Below are positions 10,801 to 21,469 of a DNA stretch of 64,000 bases, piece by piece. The position numbers were made by a program, and so were the translations under genes. The DNA lies in NCBI RefSeq assembly GCF_003967175.1, contig NZ_AP018553.1, positions 1,661,982-1,725,981 of the forward strand. Direction: 5' to 3'. The first letter of the stretch is position 1, and each line of letters opens with the position of its first letter. The stretch is from Sulfodiicoccus acidiphilus. GTDB lineage: Archaea > Thermoproteota > Thermoprotei_A > Sulfolobales > Sulfolobaceae. The notes under the pieces were generated by a model. That model did not search any database, was not told where the DNA came from, and saw only the letters and a program-made list of their open reading frames with translations.

Positions 10801-13800
10801 AAAGGTAAGCTACAAACTACAGCCCATCCACGCTAAGGACATTGTACAAGTCGTGTTTCAAGCCCTCAAAGGTAAGCTACAAACATAGATATGATCGACA
10901 GATTTTACCAGCCTAGAGGAGTTTCAAGCCCTCAAAGGTAAGCTACAAACGCTAGTTTCCTAAGTAAAGTGCTAGAATTTATTTATCTGTTTCAAGCCCT
11001 CAAAGGTAAGCTACAAACTCTCCTGCTTCCTAACGGGGATACAGTCCGGCATTATGTTTCAAGCCCTCAAAGGTAAGCTACAAACACTCCTCGGAGGACG
11101 AGGAGGACTCGGAGGAGGACGTTTCAAGCCCTCAAAGGTAAGCTACAAACTCGTTGCCATGGGTTCGTTTGTCTTACGCTATTATTGTTTCAAGCCCTCA
11201 AAGGTAAGCTACAAACCAACGACGGTGAGGAAGAGCAGCTCGCCAGCACCGGTTTCAAGCCCTCAAAGGTAAGCTACAAACAGGTCGGCTGTTCCGCGGT
11301 GGCGTTGAGGTATGCCCTGTTTCAAGCCCTCAAAGGTAAGCTACAAACGGGAGGGGAGGGGAAGAAAAAAGGGTTAGGGAAGAAGTTTCAAGCCCTCAAA
11401 GGTAAGCTACAAACCGTTACTGACCCATCCCAGTTGCTATCGGCCCAGAGTTTCAAGCCCTCAAAGGTAAGCTACAAACGCAGTCTTTCGCCGTTTCTCC
11501 TTCTTCTTTACATAAAGGTTTCAAGCCCTCAAAGGTAAGCTACAAACCATATCCCTCGTACCCCTGTTCGAGGGATATGATATTGTTTCAAGCCCTCAAA
11601 GGTAAGCTACAAACACTAACTGAATGGTACAAAAAAGGCTGGGTGCAGTTTTAGTTTCAAGCCCTCAAAGGTAAGCTACAAACCCAGCCAGAAGGAAGAA
11701 GAGGAGAGAAGGAAGGAAAGGTTTCAAGCCCTCAAAGGTAAGCTACAAACACCCTGTACGTCGTCGTCATATCGGCGTCGGTCTTGTTTCAAGCCCTCAA
11801 AGGTAAGCTACAAACTGAGACTTCATGTGCGAAAAAAGCGTGACGGAACAAAGTTTCAAGCCCTCAAAGGTAAGCTACAAACCGTGTCAGCCGGCCTGAA
11901 AGGCCGGTTGAAGATATTAGTTTCAAGCCCTCAAAGGTAAGCTACAAACAGGCCGGCTGACACGCACGAAGTCTTTGTTTGGAAGAAGTTTCAAGCCCTC
12001 AAAGGTAAGCTACAAACCCCCAAACAAATGTATCTAGGGTACAAGGAGGGTGAGTTGTTTCAAGCCCTCAAAGGTAAGCTACAAACGGAGTGAGAATGGC
12101 GGCTCGGTAGTGTTTTCCGCACCGTTTCAAGCCCTCAAAGGTAAGCTACAAACCCCTTCCACCCCGTGCGGGGCAGCCATACAACCCTACACGTTTCAAG
12201 CCCTCAAAGGTAAGCTACAAACTGTTACACCGCTTCCGGGTGTGACAACACCAGGCGGGTTTCAAGCCCTCAAAGGTAAGCTACAAACACTTAACACCGC
12301 AGCAGATAGCCCAGTATGTCAAGGTTTCAAGCCCTCAAAGGTAAGCTACAAACTTTAAGGAACAAGTCTTAGCCCTACTCTTTGTCATGGGTTTCAAGCC
12401 CTCAAAGGTAAGCTACAAACACACGATAGTGGTGAAGAACGGGAAGCTACATATAGGAGTTTCAAGCCCTCAAAGGTAAGCTACAAACTTGAGGTGATTG
12501 CGGTTTGGGCTTGGGTCGATACCGGTTTCAAGCCCTCAAAGGTAAGCTACAAACCTTCGGCATCTCGTCGAAATTTGATGTGTTTATCCAGTTTCAAGCC
12601 CTCAAAGGTAAGCTACAAACTTCCCATTTTTATCAACTCTTGCTGAGAGAATTGATTGTTTCAAGCCCTCAAAGGTAAGCTACAAACATGAGTGAGCAGA
12701 AGCAGGATTCTCAACAGGAAGAGGTTTCAAGCCCTCAAAGGTAAGCTACAAACATGTCTTTGTACCTCTCATATACTTCATTCTTCAGTCGTTTCAAGCC
12801 CTCAAAGGTAAGCTACAAACTTTTCCACGACGAATATTTCACAGACATCACGTCACGTTTCAAGCCCTCAAAGGTAAGCTACAAACTGTGGGAAAAGAGG
12901 AAAGTGTGAAAAAGATGAGGTTGTTTCAAGCCCTCAAAGGTAAGCTACAAACAAAGTGACGGCCATGGTGTAGATGCCCAACACCATCGGTTTCAAGCCC
13001 TCAAAGGTAAGCTACAAACGGAATTTATCTTTCTATTTGTCTGCTTATTTGTATTGTTTCAAGCCCTCAAAGGTAAGCTACAAACAGAACTCGGGGTCCT
13101 TCACCGAGGCCACACCCATCGCGTTTCAAGCCCTCAAAGGTAAGCTACAAACAGAGTGCATACCTGGTCCTTACGACCAGGTATAGATGTTTCAAGCCCT
13201 CAAAGGTAAGCTACAAACTCAGGGGCATGCTCAGGGACCCGGACACACCCCCTTGTTTCAAGCCCTCAAAGGTAAGCTACAAACAATATCCCTGCTAACA
13301 CAACTATACTTAGCCCCCGAAAGGTTTCAAGCCCTCAAAGGTAAGCTACAAACACGTCCTGCGCCGTGACTTTGCGCCACATGTCCGGGGTTTCAAGCCC
13401 TCAAAGGTAAGCTACAAACCGTGAGCATCTTTTCAATTTCCATGAGCACCTTTTGTTTCAAGCCCTCAAAGGTAAGCTACAAACCTCTTCACCCGTGGGC
13501 TCGGGCCTGAGGCTCTTCGAGGTTTCAAGCCCTCAAAGGTAAGCTACAAACCCGTCACCATCCCCACACAAACGAAGACCAAGACGGGTTTCAAGCCCTC
13601 AAAGGTAAGCTACAAACACGTTCGTTTCCTTGCGCCCAAAACTCGCACTTGGCCCAGTTTCAAGCCCTCAAAGGTAAGCTACAAACACAAAAGGAGTTTA
13701 AAAAGATTACACGGGAAGAGGGGTTTCAAGCCCTCAAAGGTAAGCTACAAACCCACGGATCCCAACGTGAAACTCTTCTCGTGGCCTAAGGGGTTTCAAG

Positions 13801-16800
13801 CCCTCAAAGGTAAGCTACAAACGAAATTCAAAGCCTGGGGTCATAAGCCCCAGGGCGTCGTTTCAAGCCCTCAAAGGTAAGCTACAAACTCTTTTCCCGA
13901 TCCCGGTGACTTATCCCAAGCTAAAGGTTTCAAGCCCTCAAAGGTAAGCTACAAACAATGTCATTTCCGGCAGTTTGTTGTTGTCCGGTTTTAGGTTTCA
14001 AGCCCTCAAAGGTAAGCTACAAACACGTTTTTTTACTCGTACACAATTGTATACACATGGCGTTTCAAGCCCTCAAAGGTAAGCTACAAACATCGTCCTC
14101 GGAGGACGAGTCGGACTAACCCCACCCACCGTTTCAAGCCCTCAAAGGTAAGCTACAAACAAATCGTTTCCGATAGAAGACTGCCATCACATTTTCGTTT
14201 CAAGCCCTCAAAGGTAAGCTACAAACACACGAAGAGGACTCCAGTAGTGACCTTCACGACGGGGTTTCAAGCCCTCAAAGGTAAGCTACAAACTCTTTAC
14301 TCGCTCTTCCAGCTCTGCTATTATTCTTTTAGTTTCAAGCCCTCAAAGGTAAGCTACAAACTCTCTTCTTTCCTTCCTTTCCTTCCCTTCCTTCTCTCGT
14401 TTCAAGCCCTCAAAGGTAAGCTACAAACGGATGTACTTTACCACACTGGGTGTCACCCAGTGTGGGTTTCAAGCCCTCAAAGGTAAGCTACAAACCATCC
14501 CCTACTTCCTCTACCACCTCCCTGACCGTATCAGTTTCAAGCCCTCAAAGGTAAGCTACAAACCCCTCACGTCCATCGCTAGAGAGCCCCCGTGACGTTT
14601 GTTTCAAGCCCTCAAAGGTAAGCTACAAACTTCCTACGATCAACGTAGCATTGAACACGAACACCAGTTTCAAGCCCTCAAAGGTAAGCTACAAACCCGT
14701 GCAGTAGGTCGTAGATGGTTCCGTAGTTGTTGTTCGTTTCAAGCCCTCAAAGGTAAGCTACAAACGCTTGCATCCTCGGTACTTGGTTCAAGTCATCTAC
14801 GTGTTTCAAGCCCTCAAAGGTAAGCTACAAACAAATTCCTGTACCTCTTTGTTCATCTTCTCATCTTCCTGTTTCAAGCCCTCAAAGGTAAGCTACAAAC
14901 AGGGCACAGCAGATCCAGGTTTCGGACGAGTTCGCCGCGTTTCAAGCCCTCAAAGGTAAGCTACAAACGTATCGTCGCGGGAGAAGTGGTGCTTCCGGTG
15001 CCTTGTTTCAAGCCCTCAAAGGTAAGCTACAAACACCAGCTGGGCATCTTGAAGTTCTTCCTTCAACTCCTCGGTTTCAAGCCCTCAAAGGTAAGCTACA
15101 AACCCCGAAGGAAAAGTCCTGTCGGCACAAGAGGCGATAGGGGTTTCAAGCCCTCAAAGGTAAGCTACAAACCGGCGTGGGGGGTGCTCAAGTACGACCT
15201 GCCTCCCGGGTTTCAAGCCCTCAAAGGTAAGCTACAAACCTCACGATGGAACTTCATTTTCAAGCACTACATCGGTTTCAAGCCCTCAAAGGTAAGCTAC
15301 AAACAAAGTAGAGGAAGACGTGAAATGGCTTACCAAGACGCGTTTCAAGCCCTCAAAGGTAAGCTACAAACCTGGGAGGGAAAAAGGATGCCTGAGAAGG
15401 ACGAGAAGTTTCAAGCCCTCAAAGGTAAGCTACAAACTCTTTACAGCTATTGGTGTATTCGTGGGAGGTCTAGCCAGTTTCAAGCCCTCAAAGGTAAGCT
15501 ACAAACTCTCTCCAGGTTGACCATTTTCTCACCAAGGTAATGTGTTTCAAGCCCTCAAAGGTAAGCTACAAACCTTCCTACTAGAACCCCTATGGCTGTA
15601 CTCAGCCTCAGTTTCAAGCCCTCAAAGGTAAGCTACAAACGGCCACCCCCCTCGAGGGGGGAGACCCGAAAACAGGTTTCAAGCCCTCAAAGGTAAGCTA
15701 CAAACCTCAATTGGACAAAGAATTACAGGCAAATGACATTGTTTCAAGCCCTCAAAGGTAAGCTACAAACCTCACGCTCGCCCCCACGCTTCCTAGCGTG
15801 TTTTGTATGTTTCAAGCCCTCAAAGGTAAGCTACAAACTATATGTGTGTCAAATGAAGTGGTAGCATGCCAAAAGTTTCAAGCCCTCAAAGGTAAGCTAC
15901 AAACTACTTTCTTGATAATCTCTTGAAATTCCTCAAGTGCGTTTCAAGCCCTCAAAGGTAAGCTACAAACACATCCTCAACCGGCCTTTCAGGCCGGTCG
16001 ATTTTGAGTTTCAAGCCCTCAAAGGTAAGCTACAAACAATTTTGAACGAAATCGTCTTAGAAGTCATTATTTGTTTCAAGCCCTCAAAGGTAAGCTACAA
16101 ACTCTGCGCCGCCCCCTCGTCGGAGGTAAGGGTGTGGTGTTTCAAGCCCTCAAAGGTAAGCTACAAACTATAAGCTAGAAAGCCAAAATGCCCTGGTTGT
16201 TTGGTTTCAAGCCCTCAAAGGTAAGCTACAAACCCGAGGCACTAGGCACCGGCTGGTACGTCCAGGCCCGTTTCAAGCCCTCAAAGGTAAGCTACAAACA
16301 GGGCGAGGATCCGAGCGAAGCTCTTCCTCTCGTGAATGTTTCAAGCCCTCAAAGGTAAGCTACAAACGTAACACAAGTGGTGGAAATACAACCAGCGGAA
16401 ACAAGTTTCAAGCCCTCAAAGGTAAGCTACAAACTTTTGGAATCACGTTTACCCTTATTGTGTTGTTGTGTTTCAAGCCCTCAAAGGTAAGCTACAAACT
16501 CTATGATTTTAGCCGCCTGAATGGCACGATGTTCAAGTTTCAAGCCCTCAAAGGTAAGCTACAAACGTGCCTCCAGTCGGGGTCTCTTCAGGAACGGGTT
16601 CAAGTTTCAAGCCCTCAAAGGTAAGCTACAAACAAGGCACCGCAAGCACCACTTCTCCCGTGACGATACGTTTCAAGCCCTCAAAGGTAAGCTACAAACG
16701 AAGTACCAGTAGTGGCAGTAGCGGAAGTGGTAACAGTTTCAAGCCCTCAAAGGTAAGCTACAAACTGGATGAAGAACTCGGTTTCGCGGATTCGCTCGGA

Positions 16801-17628
16801 TGGGTTTCAAGCCCTCAAAGGTAAGCTACAAACAAAAACCTCATCCACGTTTATTTTTTCGATGTGTGGCAGTTTCAAGCCCTCAAAGGTAAGCTACAAA
16901 CACGGCACCTGTTGTGAGTGCAGTACCGTGCCATATGTTTCAAGCCCTCAAAGGTAAGCTACAAACCCTTCCAGCCATAGGGAACAAAGGATCGATTCCG
17001 CGTTTCAAGCCCTCAAAGGTAAGCTACAAACAATCCGAGCCCGTCGAAGAGACGGGCACTTCTTGATCGGTTTCAAGCCCTCAAAGGTAAGCTACAAACC
17101 GTGCGGAACGGACCTCTTTGCCGTGCTCTACTATCCGTTTCAAGCCCTCAAAGGTAAGCTACAAACTGGGGAGGCTAATTTATTGTTTGTTAACAGAGGT
17201 ATAGTTTCAAGCCCTCAAAGGTAAGCTACAAACTCACCGCGGTCTTCGTCTTGGTCTTGTTCGTCGTTTGTTTCAAGCCCTCAAAGGTAAGCTACAAACC
17301 AGGGAGGGTTGATCGAGTCGACCCAAACCCAAACCGGTTTCAAGCCCTCAAAGGTAAGCTACAAACGGAGGGAGGCGGGCAAGGGCAGAGGAGGAAGGAC
17401 GGGTTTCAAGCCCTCAAAGGTAAGCTACAAACACGAGCGTCAATCAGATCAACCCGTCCTAGTTACTGTTTCAAGCCCTCAAAGGTAAGCTACAAACAAT
17501 AATTACTCCATCGTACGCGGAACCATCACAAAGTTTCAAGCCCTCAAAGGTAAGCTACAAACATACGTTGTTCTGCCAAACGGAGACTTCGTGCATATGT
17601 TTCAAGCCCTCAAAGGTAAGCTACAAAC

Positions 17629-17730
17629 GAGTTAGATAGATAGCTAGCTAGAAAGCTAGTTTCCGTTTCAAGCTAGACCCTCAGGCAGTCTTTGCGTCAA
17701 CGACACCACCTAGCTAGAAAGCTAGTTTCC
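17629..17730. repeat. Damaged CRISPR unit with truncated repeat
   Basis: Between two intact repeats (17599-17628 and 17731-17760) lie 102 bp instead of about 37. The stretch contains a first spacer, then only nine bases of a repeat (GTTTCAAGC at 17665-17673) followed by TAG, then a second spacer. A 29-bp direct repeat (17645-17673 and 17711-17739) spans the junctions at a 66-bp offset. This points to slippage or gene conversion within one unit. Confidence 0.85.
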
Positions 17731-18881
17731 GTTTCAAGCCCTCAAAGGTAAGCTACAAACGATACGAAGGTATGAATAACGTTTTGGAACGTGTCGTTTC
17801 AAGCCCTCAAAGGTAAGCTACAAACTAAACTCGCTGTCCCGTATTTCTTTGATGGCGTTCTCGTTTCAAGCCCTCAAAGGTAAGCTACAAACTATACAGA
17901 AACCATCTGGTGATTCCAACACAAGGAAGTTTCAAGCCCTCAAAGGTAAGCTACAAACATGTATTTCGTACCCCGTCACTTCTATTAGATTTTGTTTCAA
18001 GCCCTCAAAGGTAAGCTACAAACACATACGATGAACTCGTGCTTCTTCGAGTCCAATGAGTTTCAAGCCCTCAAAGGTAAGCTACAAACAAATTTCGACG
18101 AGATGCCGAAGGAAGGGAAGGTGATGTTTCAAGCCCTCAAAGGTAAGCTACAAACTGGTTACCATAAATACATGTAATACAAGTAGGGTTTTGTTTCAAG
18201 CCCTCAAAGGTAAGCTACAAACTAGCTTGAAGGCACGCAGGTACTCCAGCTGCTTGGTTTCAAGCCCTCAAAGGTAAGCTACAAACAATGAGAATGAGAT
18301 AGCAGAATGGTACAAGAAAGGGTTTCAAGCCCTCAAAGGTAAGCTACAAACATATGATAACAGTTTTCCTGGTTTATACCCAGATGGGTTTCAAGCCCTC
18401 AAAGGTAAGCTACAAACTGGAACTGCTCAAGAGCCTGAAGGGCGGGGGGACAGCGTTTCAAGCCCTCAAAGGTAAGCTACAAACGCCATTCTAGCCATTT
18501 TCCAAAAAATACAGGGGCCAGGTTTCAAGCCCTCAAAGGTAAGCTACAAACAAGGGCCTCAAATGAGTACTAAAGTGTCCCAAAATGAAGTTTCAAGCCC
18601 TCAAAGGTAAGCTACAAACATATTTAAGTCTTTTTCATTCGTCTTAGTCTTTTAGGTTTCAAGCCCTCAAAGGTAAGCTACAAACCAGTATCGGAAAGCT
18701 GATTGTTGAACAGGGTGAAACGGTTTCAAGCCCTCAAAGGTAAGCTACAAACTTCCCACTGGAAATGGGAACAGTGGAGGAGTGGAAGTTTCAAGCCCTC
18801 AAAGGTAAGCTACAAACAAGGCACGCTCGATGAGGCAGGAAGGGAGGTCGGGTTTCAAGCCCTCAAAGGTAAGCTACAAAC

Positions 18882-19110
18882 AGTTCTTATTTCTTCCTTT
18901 CCTTCTCATAAACTTTTCGTCCAGGAATTCGGCAATCTCCTCCTTCCTTGAACTTGAGGTAGGTTGCCGCAAGAGTTTGAGGCAAGAGGAAATATATTCA
19001 CCAAAACATATTACAGTATCACGGGAGATTGCCGAAATCTCAGCCGGAATAAAAAATTGTATTTAGCTTATAACCCATCCGCCCAAGACCTAGAATACAT
19101 TAATAAGTAA
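18882..19110 (-). promoter_or_regulatory. Probable leader of array 1
   Basis: The stretch is AT-rich on the array side. On the minus strand, AAAGTTTATGAG near 18906-18917 lies about 25-35 bp before the first repeat in leftward reading, a good TATA position. It also holds a perfect 13-bp inverted repeat, TTCGGCAATCTCC at 18928-18940 and its complement at 19024-19036, which could bind a regulator or an adaptation factor. Leader identity is inferred from repeat polarity and this box. Confidence 0.55.
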
Positions 19111-19194
19111 CTACTTCTGAGAACATGTTGTGGTGGAAGGTTATAATGAGCAGGACCATGCGGGAGTTGATACGCATGCATGGTGTCAAGTGCG

Positions 19195-19329
19195 CCTAAT
19201 GGCGTATTACAGTCACCCGAACAAAGAACTAAGGGAGGCGGGGATCTATAGACCTTAACGTATGGTTTCGTTTAGATAGAGTGGTGACCTAATGGCGTAT
19301 TACAGTCACCCGAACAAAGAACTAAGGGA
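19195..19329 (+). repeat. Duplicated 5' end of cas3
   Basis: A 42-bp sequence at 19195-19236 recurs at 19288-19329, where it is the true start of cas3. The first copy opens with ATG at 19199, reads the first 12 Cas3 residues, then runs out of frame and stops at 19256-19258. A 17-codon frame from ATG 19146 ends in a TAATG overlap with this false start. The arrangement is either a small tandem duplication scar or an upstream decoy reading frame. Confidence 0.8.
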
Positions 19330-21469
19330 TCACCTCAGGGAAGTAGGAGAAGGAGCCAAAGAGAACGTCATCTCCGCGGGCAGGAGTGACTTGGCCGACT
19401 ACGCCTTCCTCGCAGGGGGACTCCACGATATCGGGAAGTACACCAGATACTTCCAAGAACACCTAATTACCGGAAGGAAGGTGGATTGTTCTGATCACGC
19501 CTTCCTTTCTTCTCTTGTCGCCCTTCACGAATCCAAGAGATTTGGGAACCCAGTACTAGCTGCTCTAACGGCCGTATCGGTTTATTCCCACCACGGTCAA
19601 CTAAAGGGTTTGGATCGTTACAGTGAAGTCTTGACAACTAAGGAGATGGAGTCGGAGAACTCCTCCTCCTGTCTCTCCAAGCAATATGAAGACCTGCTCT
19701 CAAGGTGGACTGAGATCAGAAGGGAAGTAGAGTGGATCTCAGGTGACATCCCTCCACTCGGCTCACTCCTTAGAGAGGCGTCATCTCTAACTAGGAAGGC
19801 CAGACTGGAGAATAAAGGGTGGAAGGAGTACTTCGACGGGCTCCTCATCTTCTCCTCCCTCATAGATGCGGACAAGCACAGCGCTGCGGGGGTGAAGGAA
19901 TCTGAACTCCCCCTACCGGAACCGGAGGTGCTGAAGTCCCACTTGCTCTCCCTCACCTCGCCCAATCCCAAAGTAGGGGAGATGAGGGAACAGCTCAGGG
20001 CTTGGGCCCTTCGGTTCACGCCATCCTCCGCCTTCGTTACACTCGTTGCTCCCACGGGTAGCGGGAAGACCCTGGCCGGAACCCTCGTGGCTCTGAAGGG
20101 AGGTAAGAGAAGAGTGGTGTACTCCCTCCCCTTCATCAGTGTAATAGAGCAGAACGCTGACGTTCTCGCTAGGGTTCTAGGGGAGGACAGGGTCCTAAAG
20201 TTTCATCACCTTGCGTTGAGGTTCAAAGAGGACGAGACGCAGGACACGGAGAGCAGGCTGATGCTCGCAGAGAGTTGGGACTCCCCCCTGGTGATAACCA
20301 CCTTTGAAGCCCTAGTTTCGACCTTCTTCACTTCCAGAAACGTGAACTTGAAGAGGTTCCATAACCTAGCAGGGTCCTTCCTGATACTGGACGAGGTCCA
20401 AGCATTCCCGCTGGAGTACCTCTGGTTAATAAGGGAGGCGCTAGAGGAGATGACTAAACACCTGAACGTGAATGTACTCCTCATGACCGCCACCCTCCCC
20501 CTAAAGGACGAGGCAAATCACCCAGTAACCTTTGTCCCCAACAGGTACAGGGTGGAGTTCAGGAGGTTCGAGGACGTGGAGACGCCTGAGGAGTTGGCAA
20601 ACTCCTTGGAGCTGGAGCGATCTGGCATGGTTGAGTTGAACACCATAGCCTCGGCCGAGGCTACCTTCAAGGTCTTGGTGGAAAGAGGTGAGAGACCCTC
20701 CTTCCTATCCACAAGGATAGTACCTAAGGAGAGATGGAGGAGGATTCAGAAGATCAAGAGGGCCCTAGAGGAGGGGGAGAGGGTGAGTCTTGTCACTACC
20801 CAGATGGTGGAGGCCGGAGTCGATCTAGACTTCAGGAGAGGATACAGGGATTTGGGACCCCTGGACTCCGTTATACAGGCAGCTGGGAGGGTGAACAGGA
20901 ATTACGGTGAGCAGGGCGTGCTTACGCTTACCAAGATTCAGAGGAACAATTCGAACAGAACCGACTTCTCTCTGATTTACGGAACGTTATCTGAGGAAAT
21001 CACGTTGAAGGTACTCAAGAAGTGGAGGACTGGTTTTCAAGAGAAGGACGTCCCAGAGGTACTAGAGGAGTACTATTCGGAAGTCAGGAGGAGATACAAC
21101 GACTTCCGGACGAAGGACGCGGAGAAGCTGAGGAGGCCAATTCAAGAGCTAAGATACGACGAGGTGGAGATGAGGTTGATAAGGAATGAACCGAAATACC
21201 CGGTCTACGTCACCCTAGACGACGAGGCTGAGGAAGTGTTGAGCAGATTGAGGGAGGTCTTGAAGGAGAGGGGTTACGAGAGAAGGGCCAAGCTGAAGGC
21301 TCTGAGGGGCTCTGCGGAACAATACGTGGTGAGGGTCTGGGAGGAACCTTCCCTGACCTTTGACGAGAGGTTAGGATGGTACGTCTTGGAAAAGGAGGAG
21401 TTGGACAGGTTCTACGATAGAGACACGGGGTTCAGGAAGATGAAGGAAGAGGGGGCAGTCCTGTGGTGA
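19292..21469 (+). CDS. cas3: CRISPR-associated helicase-nuclease Cas3 (HD and DExD/H fused)
   Basis: This 725-residue protein has an N-terminal HD nuclease domain (S-H-P near residue 6, H-D-I-G-K at 45-49, further His near 69 and 99-100). A superfamily 2 helicase follows: Walker A A-P-T-G-S-G-K-T around 252-259, D-E-V-Q near 367-370, M-T-A-T-L-P near 398, and Q-A-A-G-R-V-N-R near 529-536. Cas3 is recruited by a type I Cascade to unwind and degrade target DNA. Here nuclease and helicase are on one chain, whereas type I-A systems usually split them. No Cascade subunit gene (cas5, cas7, cas8 of type I) is next to it, so its partners must lie outside the window. The start is set by the conserved Y-Y-S-H-P opening; a partial copy of this start lies 93 bp upstream. 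Confidence 0.95.
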   Translation: MAYYSHPNKELRDHLREVGEGAKENVISAGRSDLADYAFLAGGLHDIGKYTRYFQEHLITGRKVDCSDHAFLSSLVALHESKRFGNPVLAALTAVSVYSHHGQLKGLDRYSEVLTTKEMESENSSSCLSKQYEDLLSRWTEIRREVEWISGDIPPLGSLLREASSLTRKARLENKGWKEYFDGLLIFSSLIDADKHSAAGVKESELPLPEPEVLKSHLLSLTSPNPKVGEMREQLRAWALRFTPSSAFVTLVAPTGSGKTLAGTLVALKGGKRRVVYSLPFISVIEQNADVLARVLGEDRVLKFHHLALRFKEDETQDTESRLMLAESWDSPLVITTFEALVSTFFTSRNVNLKRFHNLAGSFLILDEVQAFPLEYLWLIREALEEMTKHLNVNVLLMTATLPLKDEANHPVTFVPNRYRVEFRRFEDVETPEELANSLELERSGMVELNTIASAEATFKVLVERGERPSFLSTRIVPKERWRRIQKIKRALEEGERVSLVTTQMVEAGVDLDFRRGYRDLGPLDSVIQAAGRVNRNYGEQGVLTLTKIQRNNSNRTDFSLIYGTLSEEITLKVLKKWRTGFQEKDVPEVLEEYYSEVRRRYNDFRTKDAEKLRRPIQELRYDEVEMRLIRNEPKYPVYVTLDDEAEEVLSRLREVLKERGYERRAKLKALRGSAEQYVVRVWEEPSLTFDERLGWYVLEKEELDRFYDRDTGFRKMKEEGAVLW

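Larger units (their letters stand above)
2829..18881 (-). CRISPR. CRISPR array 1, about 240 repeats of 30 bp
   Basis: On the plus strand each repeat starts GTTTCAAGCCC and ends GTAAGCTACAAAC, 30 bp in all, separated by spacers of mostly 34-42 bp. Counting the first 30 units gives a mean unit of 67 bp, so the 16,053-bp span holds roughly 240 repeats (an estimate, not a full count). Repeats are almost invariant. Variants with CAAGGG for CAAAGG occur near 3711, 4517 and 5058, and a damaged unit lies at 17629-17730. Read on the minus strand, the repeat ends in CTTGAAAC, resembling the ATTGAAAC crRNA handle of type I-B/III repeats. Together with repeat variants at the left end and a TATA-like box at the right, this suggests leftward transcription from a leader at about 18882-19110. 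Orientation confidence is about 0.65; array confidence is near certain. Confidence 0.98.

Noticed and set aside
2829-18881. Many open frames of 60-180 codons inside array 1 with recurring F-Q-A-L-K-G-K-L-Q-T and F-K-P-S-K-V-S-Y-K peptides
   Set aside because: These peptides are the repeat read in two frames. The frames are a by-product of a stop-free repeat and are not genes.
18830-19066. A 78-codon frame crossing the right end of array 1
   Set aside because: It starts in a spacer, passes through a repeat and continues in AT-rich leader-like DNA; it has no protein character.
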